Below are positions 33,382 through 41,989 of a stretch of 64,000 nt of DNA, piece after piece (positions within the stretch are counted from its first letter, which is position 1; each line of letters starts with the position of its first letter). Made by a program: the position numbers and the translations under genes. Below the pieces are notes generated by a model, which saw only the letters and a list, made by a program, of their open reading frames with translations, made no database searches and was not told the origin of the DNA. The stretch is from VXYK01 sp965214565 (GTDB lineage Bacteria > Actinomycetota > Acidimicrobiia > Acidimicrobiales > Aldehydirespiratoraceae), in the NCBI GenBank assembly GCA_965214565.1, contig OZ243951.1, positions 2,666,001 through 2,730,000 on the forward strand. Direction: 5' to 3'.

Positions 33382-34362
33382 ATGGCGCTTGAAGAGATGG
33401 TCGCGCAACGAGGCCACCTCGTCGTTGATGGAGCCATGGGAACCGAGATGTTCGCCCGAGGCCTGACCGCCGGTGACGCACCGGAACGCATGAACCTCGA
33501 TGTTCCCCGAAAGGTTCAGGAGATTCATCAGACCTATGTTGACGCCGGCTCCGACATCTTCTTGACCAACTCATTCGGTGGTACCCGCCATCGGTTGGCA
33601 CTGCACAAACTCGACGACCGGGTCGTCGAAGTGAACGAAGCTGCCGCCAACAACGGTCGAGTCGTCGCGGACCAAGCAGGCCGCAAGACCCTGGTGGCAG
33701 GGTCGGTCGGTCCTACCGGCGAGTTGATCGCTCCGCTGGGTCCGCTGGAATTCGCGGACGCCGTCGTCGCATTCGCCGAACAGGCAGCGGGTCTCAACGC
33801 GGGAGGCGTCGACATCGTCTGGATCGAGACGATGAGCTCTCTGGTGGAAGTTGAAGCAGCCGTTGTTGGGACACGACAGAGCTGTGATCTTCCCATCGCG
33901 GTCACCATGAGCTTCGACACCGCCGGTCGCACGATGATGGGTGTCACAGGTGAGCAAGCCGCCACACGCCTCACCGAACTCGGAGTCGCGGCGATGGGCG
34001 CCAACTGCGGCAACAATCTCGCAGACACCGAAGCCGCGCTGCTCGAGATGCGGGCGGTCGCCGGCGTGCCGCTCATCTCCAAGGCCAACGCCGGGATACC
34101 GCAATGGCGTGGCGCTGAACTGTCCTACAGCGGCACCCCCGAGGTCATGGGCGCCCATGCGCATCGAGTGCGACTTGCAGGCGCGGAGATCATCGGTGGC
34201 TGCTGTGGGAACACTCCTGCTCACGTGTCGTTCATCCGCGGGGTCCTGGACGGCACGATCGCGGTGCCGGACTCCCTTGCCGCAGGCATTCCCGAGAGTC
34301 GCTCAAGCCGGACTGAGCGCCCCGAGGACCGTTCGCAGCGGCGTCGACGGCGTCGAGGCTGA
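33382..34362 (+). CDS. Homocysteine S-methyltransferase (BHMT/MmuM family)
   Basis: Zinc enzyme that methylates homocysteine to methionine using betaine, S-methylmethionine or a related donor. 326 residues. VDGAMGTEMF and SFGGTRHRL open the barrel. The zinc ligands are visible as GANCGN (Cys ~211) and GGCCGN (Cys ~272-273). The last ~35 residues are Arg-rich (RSQRRRRRRG) and not part of the domain. It could work with metY upstream in methionine supply, but they are 24 kb apart. Donor specificity is not decided. Confidence 0.86.
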   Translation: MALEEMVAQRGHLVVDGAMGTEMFARGLTAGDAPERMNLDVPRKVQEIHQTYVDAGSDIFLTNSFGGTRHRLALHKLDDRVVEVNEAAANNGRVVADQAGRKTLVAGSVGPTGELIAPLGPLEFADAVVAFAEQAAGLNAGGVDIVWIETMSSLVEVEAAVVGTRQSCDLPIAVTMSFDTAGRTMMGVTGEQAATRLTELGVAAMGANCGNNLADTEAALLEMRAVAGVPLISKANAGIPQWRGAELSYSGTPEVMGAHAHRVRLAGAEIIGGCCGNTPAHVSFIRGVLDGTIAVPDSLAAGIPESRSSRTERPEDRSQRRRRRRG

Positions 34363-34417
34363 ACGCCCCCGAGCGGCGCCCGGTTGTCGAGACGATGCCG
34401 TGATGTGCTTACATGCG

Positions 34418-34445
34418 AGTGACTCACCGGCAAAGGTGAATCACT
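34418..34445 (+). promoter_or_regulatory. 11-bp inverted repeat before the LLM-family gene
   Basis: AGTGACTCACC (34418-34428) and GGTGAATCACT (34435-34445) pair with one wobble around GGCAAA. It lies 56 bp after the methyltransferase stop and 34 bp before the next start. It may end the upstream transcript or act as an operator. Confidence 0.35.
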
Positions 34446-34478
34446 GGCAATAGAGGCCAATAGCGACTGAGGTAGGCA

Positions 34479-35435
34479 ATGTCGATCGTCCCAAAACTCT
34501 CCACGATGCTGATCACCTTCTCGGCCGACGACCCCGGTGGGTGGGAGCACCTCGTCGAGCGGGCCAAGGTGGTGGACCGCGCCGGTATCGATCGGGTGGC
34601 CCTGGCGGATCATGTCGCTTTCGGAGAGAACCTCGAGGCCTACAGCGACCCCAGGACTGGTGGCCTGGCGGGCGGCCGTCAACCGACCGGCCCAGACGGT
34701 CACTGGTTGGAGCCGCTGACCACGATCGCCCACCTCAGCGCGGTGACCGAACACATCCGATTCACCACCGGGATCCTGATCGCGGCGTTGCGCCGGCCGG
34801 TGGTACTGGCCAAGACGCTGGCCACCATCGACGTCTTGTCGGGCGGCCGAGTCGACCTTGGCGTCGGTGTCGGTTGGCAACGCGAGGAGTATGAAGCGGC
34901 GGGACTCGACTACCGCGACCGCGGAGCCCAACTCAATCACACGCTCGAGGTGTGCCAGATGCTGTGGACTCAACAAGTTGCCGAGTATTCCTCTGATCGC
35001 TTGCATTTCTCGCGGATTCACCAGATGCCGAAACCCACTCAGGAGGGGGGCGTGCCGATCTGGGTCAGCGGTACCGTCAATGCAGCGTCGATGCGCCGTC
35101 TCGCCCGTTTCGGAAGAGGGTGGATCCCCTGGGGCCCCGATGCGGCCGACATCACCAGCGGTATAGCCAGAATGAGGGCGGCGGTCGGTGCGCACGACCG
35201 TGACCCCGACGACATCGAAGTGGTGTCCAACCTCGGCGTTGTCAGCCGCGACGACGGCTCGTTCGACATTGAAGCCACCATGTCGCCGGTCCCGCGACTG
35301 CTTGAAGCCGGAGTGACCGACTTTCGGCTCGGTTTGCGCTACACGCCCGAAGCGCTTGATGCGGAGCAACGGATCCGCGAGCTGGTAGACGCCTTCGATT
35401 CCGTCACAGGACGCGATTCCGTCACAGGACGCTGA
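34479..35435 (+). CDS. LLM-class (luciferase-like) F420-dependent oxidoreductase
   Basis: 318 residues of the luciferase-like TIM-barrel group, most of which use coenzyme F420 in actinobacteria. Seen: GIDRVALADHVAFGE near the N-terminus, the LGVGVGWQREEYEAAG motif (~130) and PIWVSGTVNAA. The DSVTGR tail is duplicated exactly (18-bp repeat at 35397-35432). The substrate is unknown. F420 use is inferred from the family and from the PPOX protein nearby. Confidence 0.88.
   Translation: MSIVPKLSTMLITFSADDPGGWEHLVERAKVVDRAGIDRVALADHVAFGENLEAYSDPRTGGLAGGRQPTGPDGHWLEPLTTIAHLSAVTEHIRFTTGILIAALRRPVVLAKTLATIDVLSGGRVDLGVGVGWQREEYEAAGLDYRDRGAQLNHTLEVCQMLWTQQVAEYSSDRLHFSRIHQMPKPTQEGGVPIWVSGTVNAASMRRLARFGRGWIPWGPDAADITSGIARMRAAVGAHDRDPDDIEVVSNLGVVSRDDGSFDIEATMSPVPRLLEAGVTDFRLGLRYTPEALDAEQRIRELVDAFDSVTGRDSVTGR
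35397..35432 (+). repeat. 18-bp exact tandem duplication at a gene's 3' end
   Basis: 35397-35414 is repeated without change at 35415-35432, immediately before the stop. It adds a second DSVTGR to the C-terminus of the LLM oxidoreductase. It is probably a slippage event. Confidence 0.9.
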
Positions 35436-35552
35436 GCGGCCGGGTGGGAACGGAGCGTGTGACAACTTGCACACATCTGGCAACAGTCGGTGGATTCACA
35501 TGGCGACTCCATAGGCTGTGCGGGCGGCATTCGCGTCGGATGTCGCGCTAAT

Positions 35553-35559
35553 CGAAAGG
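35553..35559 (+). promoter_or_regulatory. Ribosome-binding site deciding the cold-shock start
   Basis: GAAAGGA ends one base before an in-frame ATG at 35561, too close, and about ten bases before the second ATG at 35570, a normal spacing. The second also gives the canonical cold-shock N-terminus. Confidence 0.65.
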
Positions 35560-35569
35560 AATGCCCAGA

Positions 35570-35770
35570 ATGCCAACGGGCACAGTTAAGTTTTTCAACA
35601 ACGAGAAAGGCTACGGATTCATCTCCCGTACCGACGGTGACGATGTGTTCGTGCACTTCTCCAACATTGATGGTTCCGGGTTCCGAACTCTTGAGGAGGG
35701 CCAGAACGTAGAGTTCGAGATCGGTCCGGGCCGCAAGGGTGACGAAGCCCTGTCCGTCCGGGTGGTCTGA
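35570..35770 (+). CDS. cspA: Cold-shock protein
   Basis: 66-residue OB-fold RNA chaperone. GTVKFFNNEKGYGFI (RNP1) and DVFVHFSNI (RNP2) are intact and the length is normal. ATG at 35570 is preferred by ribosome-binding-site spacing (35553-35559). A terminator-like hairpin follows at 35808-35835, so it is probably monocistronic, with a 5' leader of unusual length possible as in other csp genes. Confidence 0.96.
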   Translation: MPTGTVKFFNNEKGYGFISRTDGDDVFVHFSNIDGSGFRTLEEGQNVEFEIGPGRKGDEALSVRVV

Positions 35771-35807
35771 GCGGACTTTCGTTCAACATCACGAAACAAC
35801 AGATCTG

Positions 35808-35835
35808 AGAAGGGCATCCACTGGGTGCCCTTTTC
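35808..35835 (+). terminator. Rho-independent-type terminator after cspA
   Basis: A GC-rich stem of about nine pairs (AAGGGCATC with GGTGCCCTT, one G-T pair) is followed by TTCT. It lies about 40 bp after the cspA stop. Confidence 0.7.
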
Positions 35836-35868
35836 TGATTCGGGATGTGCATGTTCTATGGTGAGCGG

Positions 35869-36336
35869 ATGGCGACGAACAGACGAGACGTGATCCGCAT
35901 GAATGAGTCGGAGGTCGACGCATTCATCGAGGAGCAGAAGAGCCTTCAGGTGGGCACGATAGAGCGTGACGGCAGCATCCACTTGTCGACGTTGTGGTTC
36001 GCCTACGTGGACAAGCGAGTCGTCTTCGAGACCTACACCAAGTCCCAGAAGATCAAGAACCTCCAACGAGACCCGCGGATCACCCTGTTGTGGGAGGACG
36101 GCGACGTGTACGACCAGTTGCGGGGCGTGATGATCAAAGGGACCGCTCAGCTCGTGACCGACCATTCCGAAGTGTTTCCGTTGGCGCTCGAGGTGATGAA
36201 GCGGAACCAGCCCGACATTCCCGAGGAGCTGTTGGAGCAGGCAGCCACCCAGATGGCGGCCAAGCGCACGGCTGTAGTCGTGGAACCCCGAAAAGTTGTC
36301 AGCTGGGACCATCGTAAGCTCTCAGGCGCTTACTGA
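35869..36336 (+). CDS. PPOX-class flavin/F420-binding protein
   Basis: 155 residues, a split-barrel protein of the pyridoxamine-phosphate-oxidase-like superfamily (many actinobacterial members bind F420 or FMN). The middle carries LSTLWFAYVDKRVVFET and KSQKIKNLQRDPR, both standard; ITLLWEDGDVYDQLRGVMIKG follows. ATG at 35869 fits; the frame from 35845 adds an unconserved leader. The exact reaction is not known. Confidence 0.85.
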   Translation: MATNRRDVIRMNESEVDAFIEEQKSLQVGTIERDGSIHLSTLWFAYVDKRVVFETYTKSQKIKNLQRDPRITLLWEDGDVYDQLRGVMIKGTAQLVTDHSEVFPLALEVMKRNQPDIPEELLEQAATQMAAKRTAVVVEPRKVVSWDHRKLSGAY

Positions 36337-36374
36337 AGTTCTTGCCTGGGCCTTCGAAGCGCCTGCTCGGCGAC

Positions 36375-37292
36375 TCAGCCGAGTCGCTGGACTCGTCCGC
36401 TGCGGAAACTGAGTTCTGCGGCCTCCATTATCCGCAATACGCCGAACCCGCTGGAGAGTTCAGGCCACGCGGCAGCCCGGTTGGCCGCAACCGCGGCGAG
36501 GCGTCTCAATTGAGACACGAATCCAAGAGAATGCAACGGTTCCTGGCCCTCGGCCGAAGCGACCCCGTCGCCGTCGACTTCGAGCACGGGTAACGGCCAC
36601 AGGTCGACAGATACGACTGAGCTGTCTCCGGCCGCCTCCAGGTTCGCTGAAGCAGGACCCTCGTCCCAGCGAAACTGGGCGCGTAGCGATCGTCCGTCAG
36701 CGATTCTCACGTCCAGATCAGCAGCAATGTCGACGCCGTCTTGAAGGTTCAGACTCGCGGAGACTTCAACCACCGGTTGAGCAGCCGCGGCCAACAGGAC
36801 GGGAAGGAGGCGACCTCCCAAGTCCAACATGGCGCCGCTGCGAGCAACTCCGGTCGTGCTCCAGGCCCGGCGGGGGGCGTTGGCGCGAAGCACAAGGTGG
36901 TGCGGCTCGCCGAGACCGCTGATCGCCGCCAGCCCTCGGCTCGCAATCGGGGCGTGGAGCAGGTTGGCACCGAGCATCGTGTTCGGCCGGTCACCGGGGT
37001 CACAGCGCGAGTCCACACCCACCGGCGATTCGACGATCATGGGAAGGTCAGGCGGGATTTGTGCCAACACGCCGGCGACCTCGGCCGGAGGTACAGCAAC
37101 GATGAGCATGTCGGCTCGTCTGATCATCTCGGCAACGCTGAGTTCGTCGCAGCCCAGTGCCGCAGCAACCTCGCCCGCACGCCCCGGAGCACGCCCACCG
37201 ATCCCGATTAGCCGCACCCCGGCGACCCCGCGCGAGGATTCTGCATGGAGCGTTGCCGCCCTGCCGGCACCGATGATCGCCAGTGTGGTCAT
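36375..37292 (-). CDS. NAD(P)-binding oxidoreductase-like protein (Gfo/Idh/MocA-like N-domain)
   Basis: 305 residues from ATG at 37292. A Rossmann fold is clear at the N-terminus: TTLAIIGAGRAATLHA (GxGxxA variant, ~2-17), then LIGIGGRAPGRAGEVA and LIVAVPPAEVAGVLAQ. The C-terminal domain is beta-rich (FRWDEGPASANLEAA). The catalytic EKP motif of Gfo/Idh/MocA enzymes is not evident: the corresponding region reads VESPVGV. It may therefore be a divergent or non-catalytic member. It lies convergent to the PPOX gene, 38 bp from its stop. The substrate is unknown. Confidence 0.7.
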   Translation of the reverse strand: MTTLAIIGAGRAATLHAESSRGVAGVRLIGIGGRAPGRAGEVAAALGCDELSVAEMIRRADMLIVAVPPAEVAGVLAQIPPDLPMIVESPVGVDSRCDPGDRPNTMLGANLLHAPIASRGLAAISGLGEPHHLVLRANAPRRAWSTTGVARSGAMLDLGGRLLPVLLAAAAQPVVEVSASLNLQDGVDIAADLDVRIADGRSLRAQFRWDEGPASANLEAAGDSSVVSVDLWPLPVLEVDGDGVASAEGQEPLHSLGFVSQLRRLAAVAANRAAAWPELSSGFGVLRIMEAAELSFRSGRVQRLG

Positions 37293-37389
37293 CGCGACCC
37301 CGCGCTTGGGGCGTTGACGGTCCAAGTTCGGTACTGTCTCATACTCAGTTCATTATCGGGCGCATTCGCCACAGGGAGCCATTTCATCA

Positions 37390-38097
37390 ATGAGTCACCA
37401 CGATCTTCTCGAAATTCAAGGCCTTGACGTCGAGACCGACCAGTTGCTGCACCGCAGAGCTGCGCTCGCTCAGCGCGAACAACTGCGGCAGGCTACCGAT
37501 GAGCGTAAGCGTCTCACTATGGAGATCGATCAGATCTCGCTCACCCAACTGGAGGTGGCGACACGTCAGAAGCGTTATGAAGACGAGGCTCAGATCGTCG
37601 CAACCAAGATCGAGAGCGATGAGGCGCGCCTCTACAGCGGCGAAGTCACGGGACTCCGTGACCTGCAGGCCCTTCAAGAAGAGATCGCTTCATTGCAGAA
37701 CCGCCAGAGCGACCTCGAAGACGAGGCTCTCAACGCCATGGAGGAGGCCGAGGCGCTGGCATCGAAAGCGGCCGCGCTGGGCGCCGAGGTTGACCTGTGC
37801 GACCAGCGCATCGGAGACCTGAACGCCGAGGTCAACTCTGCCACCGCGGAGATCGACGCTCGCCTCGAAGCTGTCCGCTCGAACCGGGCAGAACTCGAAA
37901 CGGGCCTCGACAGCCCGTTGGTAGCCGACTACGAGCGTCTGCGGTCGACGTTCGGTTCCGCGACCGTGGTGCGCTTCGAGAGCGGAAAGTGTGTGGGCTG
38001 CCCGTCGATGATGCCGGCAATGGAGGCGGACCGGATGAAACATTCCACCGCGGACGTCCTGTCGTGTGACGAGTGCGGCCGGATCGTTCTTCTCTGA
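37390..38097 (+). CDS. Coiled-coil zinc-ribbon protein (CT398-like)
   Basis: 235 residues. Residues ~8-180 form a long helical coiled-coil hairpin (repeated Leu/Glu/Gln heptads), ending in a C4 zinc ribbon: CVGCPS and CDECGR (about 201-204 and 226-229). This is the zf-RING_7/CT398 family, found across bacteria and next to rnpB and flanking genes in many actinobacteria. The role is unsettled; it may bind RNA or DNA or a protein partner. A membrane protein gene starts one base after its stop. Confidence 0.85.
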   Translation: MSHHDLLEIQGLDVETDQLLHRRAALAQREQLRQATDERKRLTMEIDQISLTQLEVATRQKRYEDEAQIVATKIESDEARLYSGEVTGLRDLQALQEEIASLQNRQSDLEDEALNAMEEAEALASKAAALGAEVDLCDQRIGDLNAEVNSATAEIDARLEAVRSNRAELETGLDSPLVADYERLRSTFGSATVVRFESGKCVGCPSMMPAMEADRMKHSTADVLSCDECGRIVLL

Positions 38098-38098
38098 C

Positions 38099-38599
38099 GT
38101 GTTCGTCTTCTTCGTCGCGGCCGCAGTGCTCGGTGTGCTGATGGTGTTCGACAGTCCGGCTGTCGACTATCGCTATGTAGCCGCCGGCGCGGTGTTGCCA
38201 CTAGCAGAGGGGGTGACGGGCCGCCCGTTGATCCTTCACACCCTGCTGGGTTCGGTCGTGTTGTTGAGTCTGGTGATGTTGTCAACAGTCGGGTCGCGGC
38301 TCCTGCGGCGTCGGTTGCTGGGTGTGCCGATCGGGACGTTCGTCTTTCTTGTGGTCTCGGGCGCATGGACACGGACCGAGTTGTTCTGGTGGCCCGTTGC
38401 CGGGCTCGACGGGATAGCGGCGGCTCCACTGCCGGAGTTCGATCGTCCCCTCGCAGTTCTGATCCTGCTTGAAATGCTCGGAATCTGCGCCGCGGGTTGG
38501 CTGGTCCACCGCTTTGAACTCACCGGGCCAGAGAACCGCCGGATGCTCATTCGTTCAGGACGTCTTCCCCGGGAGCACCTCAGAGGCCGAGCGGATTGA
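38099..38599 (+). CDS. Small multi-pass membrane protein
   Basis: 166 residues from GTG at 38099, one base after the previous stop. It has several hydrophobic stretches: ~1-20 (VFVFFVAAAVLGVLMVFD), ~45-70 (LLGSVVLLSLVMLSTVG), ~80-100 and ~125-145, with a charged C-tail. The residues resemble a metal-dependent hydrolase-like or DUF457-type membrane protein but no active-site motif is certain. A longer frame from 38066 would overlap the zinc-ribbon gene. Function unknown. Confidence 0.7.
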   Translation: MFVFFVAAAVLGVLMVFDSPAVDYRYVAAGAVLPLAEGVTGRPLILHTLLGSVVLLSLVMLSTVGSRLLRRRLLGVPIGTFVFLVVSGAWTRTELFWWPVAGLDGIAAAPLPEFDRPLAVLILLEMLGICAAGWLVHRFELTGPENRRMLIRSGRLPREHLRGRAD

Positions 38600-38618
38600 G
38601 GCCCACGGTTGATCCGGG

Positions 38619-38982
<364 letters not shown>

Positions 38983-38990
<8 letters not shown>

Positions 38991-39177
38991 TCAGTCTGCC
39001 CCAACGAATGCGTATTTGTCCCGCCATATTCGCGGCGGCCTCCAAGAACGTGCGCGGATTGAACATCGTGGGTGCGCCGAGACCTGTTGTGTCCCGCTCT
39101 TGTTCGCTGTGCTCACGGGCCGCTCGGGCCACGGCCTCGTTCGTCGCGGCCGTGTGCGGGATCAATCCGCGCGGCAT
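38983..39177 (-). CDS. Hypothetical small protein, 64 residues (doubtful)
   Basis: Begins MPRGLIPHTAATNEAV after ATG at 39177 and ends with GQIRIRWGRLRV; the middle (EHSEQERDTTGLGAPT) looks ordinary. It follows the DegT-family gene by 23 bp on the same strand and ends inside the first bases of rnpB. There is no clear ribosome-binding site. If real, it could be the last gene of that transcript. Not recognised. Confidence 0.35.
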
Positions 39178-39200
39178 CCAAGGCGTCGGCGCGCAGGGCG

Positions 39201-40391
39201 CTAGACGTCGAGCACCGCGTCGAGTTGTTCGCACAGGAAGCCGATGTGGTCTGCGTTGAGGCCGTGGTGGATCGGCAACGACATGGCGTTGTCCATGATG
39301 TAGTCGCAGTTCGGCAGCCCGCCCTCGGGGGCGCGGTGCTCGATCCCCGCGAATCCCTTCTGACGCAGGATGTTGCCGGTCCAGACCATCCGCGTCGACA
39401 CGCCGCGCGCTTCGAGCCGCTCCTGAACTTCGCTGCGGTCGATGCCGAGATCGTCGTCGATCGTGAAGCAGAAACGCATCCAGGTCGTGTCAGTCTCAGG
39501 TGTGGTACGACCCCGGCTCACACCCCCACGGGTCGCCAGGAAGTCGTCTAACCGACGCCAGTTGTCTCGACGTTGTTGGTTGAAACCTGCGAGCTTGTCG
39601 AGTTGGACGAGTCCGTAGGCGGCGCTGATCTCGGTCGGTTCGAAGTTGTAGCCGATCGAGTCGAAGGTGAAGATCATGTCGTACGGGGTGCCGTCGGCGA
39701 GGTAGCCGAAGCGGTCCTGTTCGCCTTTGCGTGACCCGTAGAGGTAGGGTTCCGAGCGGCGACCCCAGCGTCGCAACTCGAGGCCCAGATCGAACAGTTC
39801 TGGATCGTCGACTCCGACCATGCCTCCGGCACCGCCTGCGGTCATGGCATGGCTGCGGGCGAAGCTGGTCACCACGATGTCGGCCCGCGCGCCGGTGCGT
39901 TCACCCCGCTGCCAGGAGTCGAGAACATCGCAGGAATCCTCGACGACGGCGAGGCCGTGAGCGTCCGCGATGGCACGGATCGCGTCCCAGTCGGGGCAGT
40001 TGCCGCACAGGTTCGGAGTGAGGATCGCCTTTGTTCGCGGCCCGATCATCGCTTCGATCTTGGTGTGGTCGATCTGGTACGTGTCTTCGGTGATGTCCAC
40101 GAACACCGGGACGAGGCCCGACTGCACCATGGTGGCGATGTCGGTCGAGAAGGTGAGCGGAGAGGTGATGATCTCGTCGCCCCGCTCGAGTTGGAGCAGG
40201 TCCACTGCTATGCGCAGGGCCGACGATCCGCTGTTTACCATGATCCCGTGTTGTTTGGACAGCAGCGAAGCGACCCTGCGTTCGAACTCGAAGACGTTCT
40301 CGCCGATGTCGAGCGTCGAGGAGCGCAGCACCTCCACGACCGCTTCGATCTCCCGCTCGTCGTGAACCGCGCCCGATACTGGAAGCTTCAT
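39201..40391 (-). CDS. DegT/DnrJ/EryC1 PLP enzyme, His in place of catalytic Lys (3-dehydrase-like)
   Basis: 396 residues of the sugar-aminotransferase fold: MVNSGSSALRIAVDLL and EDSCDVLDS are typical. At the PLP-lysine position (SFARSH, H181) it has histidine, and the following motif is AMTAGGAGG rather than GEGG. A His at this position is the mark of 3-deoxysugar dehydrases such as ColD and the E1 enzyme, which use PLP or PMP for C3 dehydration instead of transamination. NLCGNCPDW gives two closely spaced cysteines (about C129, C132). It probably makes a deoxy sugar, but no sugar-pathway genes are adjacent. ATG at 40391. Confidence 0.85.
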   Translation of the reverse strand: MKLPVSGAVHDEREIEAVVEVLRSSTLDIGENVFEFERRVASLLSKQHGIMVNSGSSALRIAVDLLQLERGDEIITSPLTFSTDIATMVQSGLVPVFVDITEDTYQIDHTKIEAMIGPRTKAILTPNLCGNCPDWDAIRAIADAHGLAVVEDSCDVLDSWQRGERTGARADIVVTSFARSHAMTAGGAGGMVGVDDPELFDLGLELRRWGRRSEPYLYGSRKGEQDRFGYLADGTPYDMIFTFDSIGYNFEPTEISAAYGLVQLDKLAGFNQQRRDNWRRLDDFLATRGGVSRGRTTPETDTTWMRFCFTIDDDLGIDRSEVQERLEARGVSTRMVWTGNILRQKGFAGIEHRAPEGGLPNCDYIMDNAMSLPIHHGLNADHIGFLCEQLDAVLDV

Positions 40392-40420
40392 TTGATGTCC
40401 TTTGGTTGTGAACGGAATCT

Positions 40421-40822
40421 CTACCCGTTGACTTTGGCCCTAATGGAAAGGTAAGCGCCAATTCCGGCACCGACAGTTCCGATCGACGCAGCCAGCAGGA
40501 CGTTGAAGATCAACGCCAGCGGGTTGATCCCGTCGCCAGCGACGATGCGGACCACACCAGCCACGAGTTGCACGACCGAGAACGCAGTGACCGTCGCAGC
40601 CGCGCCGTTGATCATCGGCGCGGCCGTCGCTATCCGGCCCGCAACCGCACCGCCTACTAGGTAGGCCACAACAATCGCCAACAACGTGAGGTACACCCAG
40701 TTGGACTGCTCGCCCGCGTCGCTGTCAGCAAGGGCTGCCTGTGCCACAGCGGCGGGAACCGAAACCACGAGACAGATCGCAGTCCCGGCTCGAATTGCGG
40801 CAGGAAACAGGGATTTTGACAC
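40421..40822 (-). CDS. Four-helix membrane protein, 133 residues
   Basis: Starts with a GTG at 40822. Four hydrophobic helices (~8-30, ~43-65, ~70-95, ~102-127) and short loops; the end KVNG is basic. Not recognised. It lies between trpD (divergent, 75 bp) and the DegT-family gene (same strand, 29 bp), so it may be in one transcript with the latter. Confidence 0.65.
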   Translation of the reverse strand: MSKSLFPAAIRAGTAICLVVSVPAAVAQAALADSDAGEQSNWVYLTLLAIVVAYLVGGAVAGRIATAAPMINGAAATVTAFSVVQLVAGVVRIVAGDGINPLALIFNVLLAASIGTVGAGIGAYLSIRAKVNG

Positions 40823-40897
40823 GGAGCCGAGGCTAGCAGCGCGCTACGGTCACCTAGGCAGACTGTAGGCACCCTGCAGAGACGAAACTCGAGACCT

Positions 40898-41944
40898 ATG
40901 ACACCTGTTACAAGCATCGACGAGCATGGCGGTTGGCCGGCCATCCTCGGCACTTTGGCCGATGGCGCTGACCTCAGCGCGGAGATCACGAGAGCGGTTC
41001 TCTCCACGATCCTCAATGGTGAGGCTGCAGACGCGCAGACGGCCGCGTTCATCGTCGGTCTGCGAATCAAGGGTGAGACTGTGGAGGAGTTGGTCGGACT
41101 TCAGGCCGCCATGCTCGACGCGGCAACTCCGCTCTCGGTGCCCGAAGACACAGTCGACATCGTTGGTGCGGGAGGTTCGCCCAGCCGGAGGAGCCACGCC
41201 CTCAACGTCTCGACAATGGCAGCGTTCGTGGCTGCGGCCGCTGGTGCGACCGTATGCAAGCACGGCAACCGCAAGGCCTCTTCCACCTCGGGTAGCTTCG
41301 ACCTGCTGGAGGTTCTCGGAGTCGATGTCGACATCACTCCCGGTCAGCTTGAGGCTCAAGTTGACAGCATCGGACTGGGGTTCGCCTTTGCACGGAGCTT
41401 TCATCCAGCGATGCGTCATGTGGGCCCTGTACGAGCTCAGATGGGTATTCCGACGGTGTTCAACATTCTGGGTCCGTTGAGTCATCCTGGTCGCTTGAAG
41501 CGTCAGGTTGTCGGTGCAGGGGACTGGTCCGTCGCGCAGCGGATGGCACAGGTCCTCAGAGCCACAGGATCGCGTCGCAGCTTGGTTGTGAACGGTGACG
41601 GGGGACTGGACGAGTTCTCAACGACGGGCCCTTCGAGAGTCCTCTCGCTACAGGACGGGGAGATCACCGTACTGACCGTGACGGCGTCGTCGGTCGGCTT
41701 GGCACCGGCTTCGCCAGAGGACCTCGCCGGGGGCGATTCCGACACGAACGCCCGGATCGCCCGCTCGATCTTTGCGGGCGAGAAGGGACCCCGTCGAGAC
41801 ATCGTTGTGCTCAACGCCGCCGCCGGTCTGATGGTCGCGGGACTGGCGGGGGACCTCAGCGAAGCGGTGTCGCTGGCGGCTGATGCGATCGACGATGGTC
41901 GGGCGGAGGCCAAGCTCTCAGCGCTGGTGTCAGCCGACTGCTGA
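40898..41944 (+). CDS. trpD: Anthranilate phosphoribosyltransferase, variant active-site loop
   Basis: Second step of tryptophan synthesis: anthranilate plus PRPP. 348 residues. KHGNR (~121-125), SSTSGSFDLLE and the metal pair LDEFS are present. The usual PRPP loop GTGGD reads GAGGS (about residues 90-94), followed by a longer arginine-bearing insert (PSRRSHALNVST). The rest of the fold is normal. No other trp genes are adjacent, as is common in actinobacteria where trpD is scattered. It is divergent from the four-helix protein. Confidence 0.9.
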   Translation: MTPVTSIDEHGGWPAILGTLADGADLSAEITRAVLSTILNGEAADAQTAAFIVGLRIKGETVEELVGLQAAMLDAATPLSVPEDTVDIVGAGGSPSRRSHALNVSTMAAFVAAAAGATVCKHGNRKASSTSGSFDLLEVLGVDVDITPGQLEAQVDSIGLGFAFARSFHPAMRHVGPVRAQMGIPTVFNILGPLSHPGRLKRQVVGAGDWSVAQRMAQVLRATGSRRSLVVNGDGGLDEFSTTGPSRVLSLQDGEITVLTVTASSVGLAPASPEDLAGGDSDTNARIARSIFAGEKGPRRDIVVLNAAAGLMVAGLAGDLSEAVSLAADAIDDGRAEAKLSALVSADC

Positions 41945-41989
41945 GACCACCGCTGACGGCAGCGGCCCGCGGGCTAGGCGACCAGCAGG

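Noticed and set aside
34221..35483. 420-residue minus-strand open frame
   Set aside because: It is antisense to the LLM-class oxidoreductase gene and has no family features.
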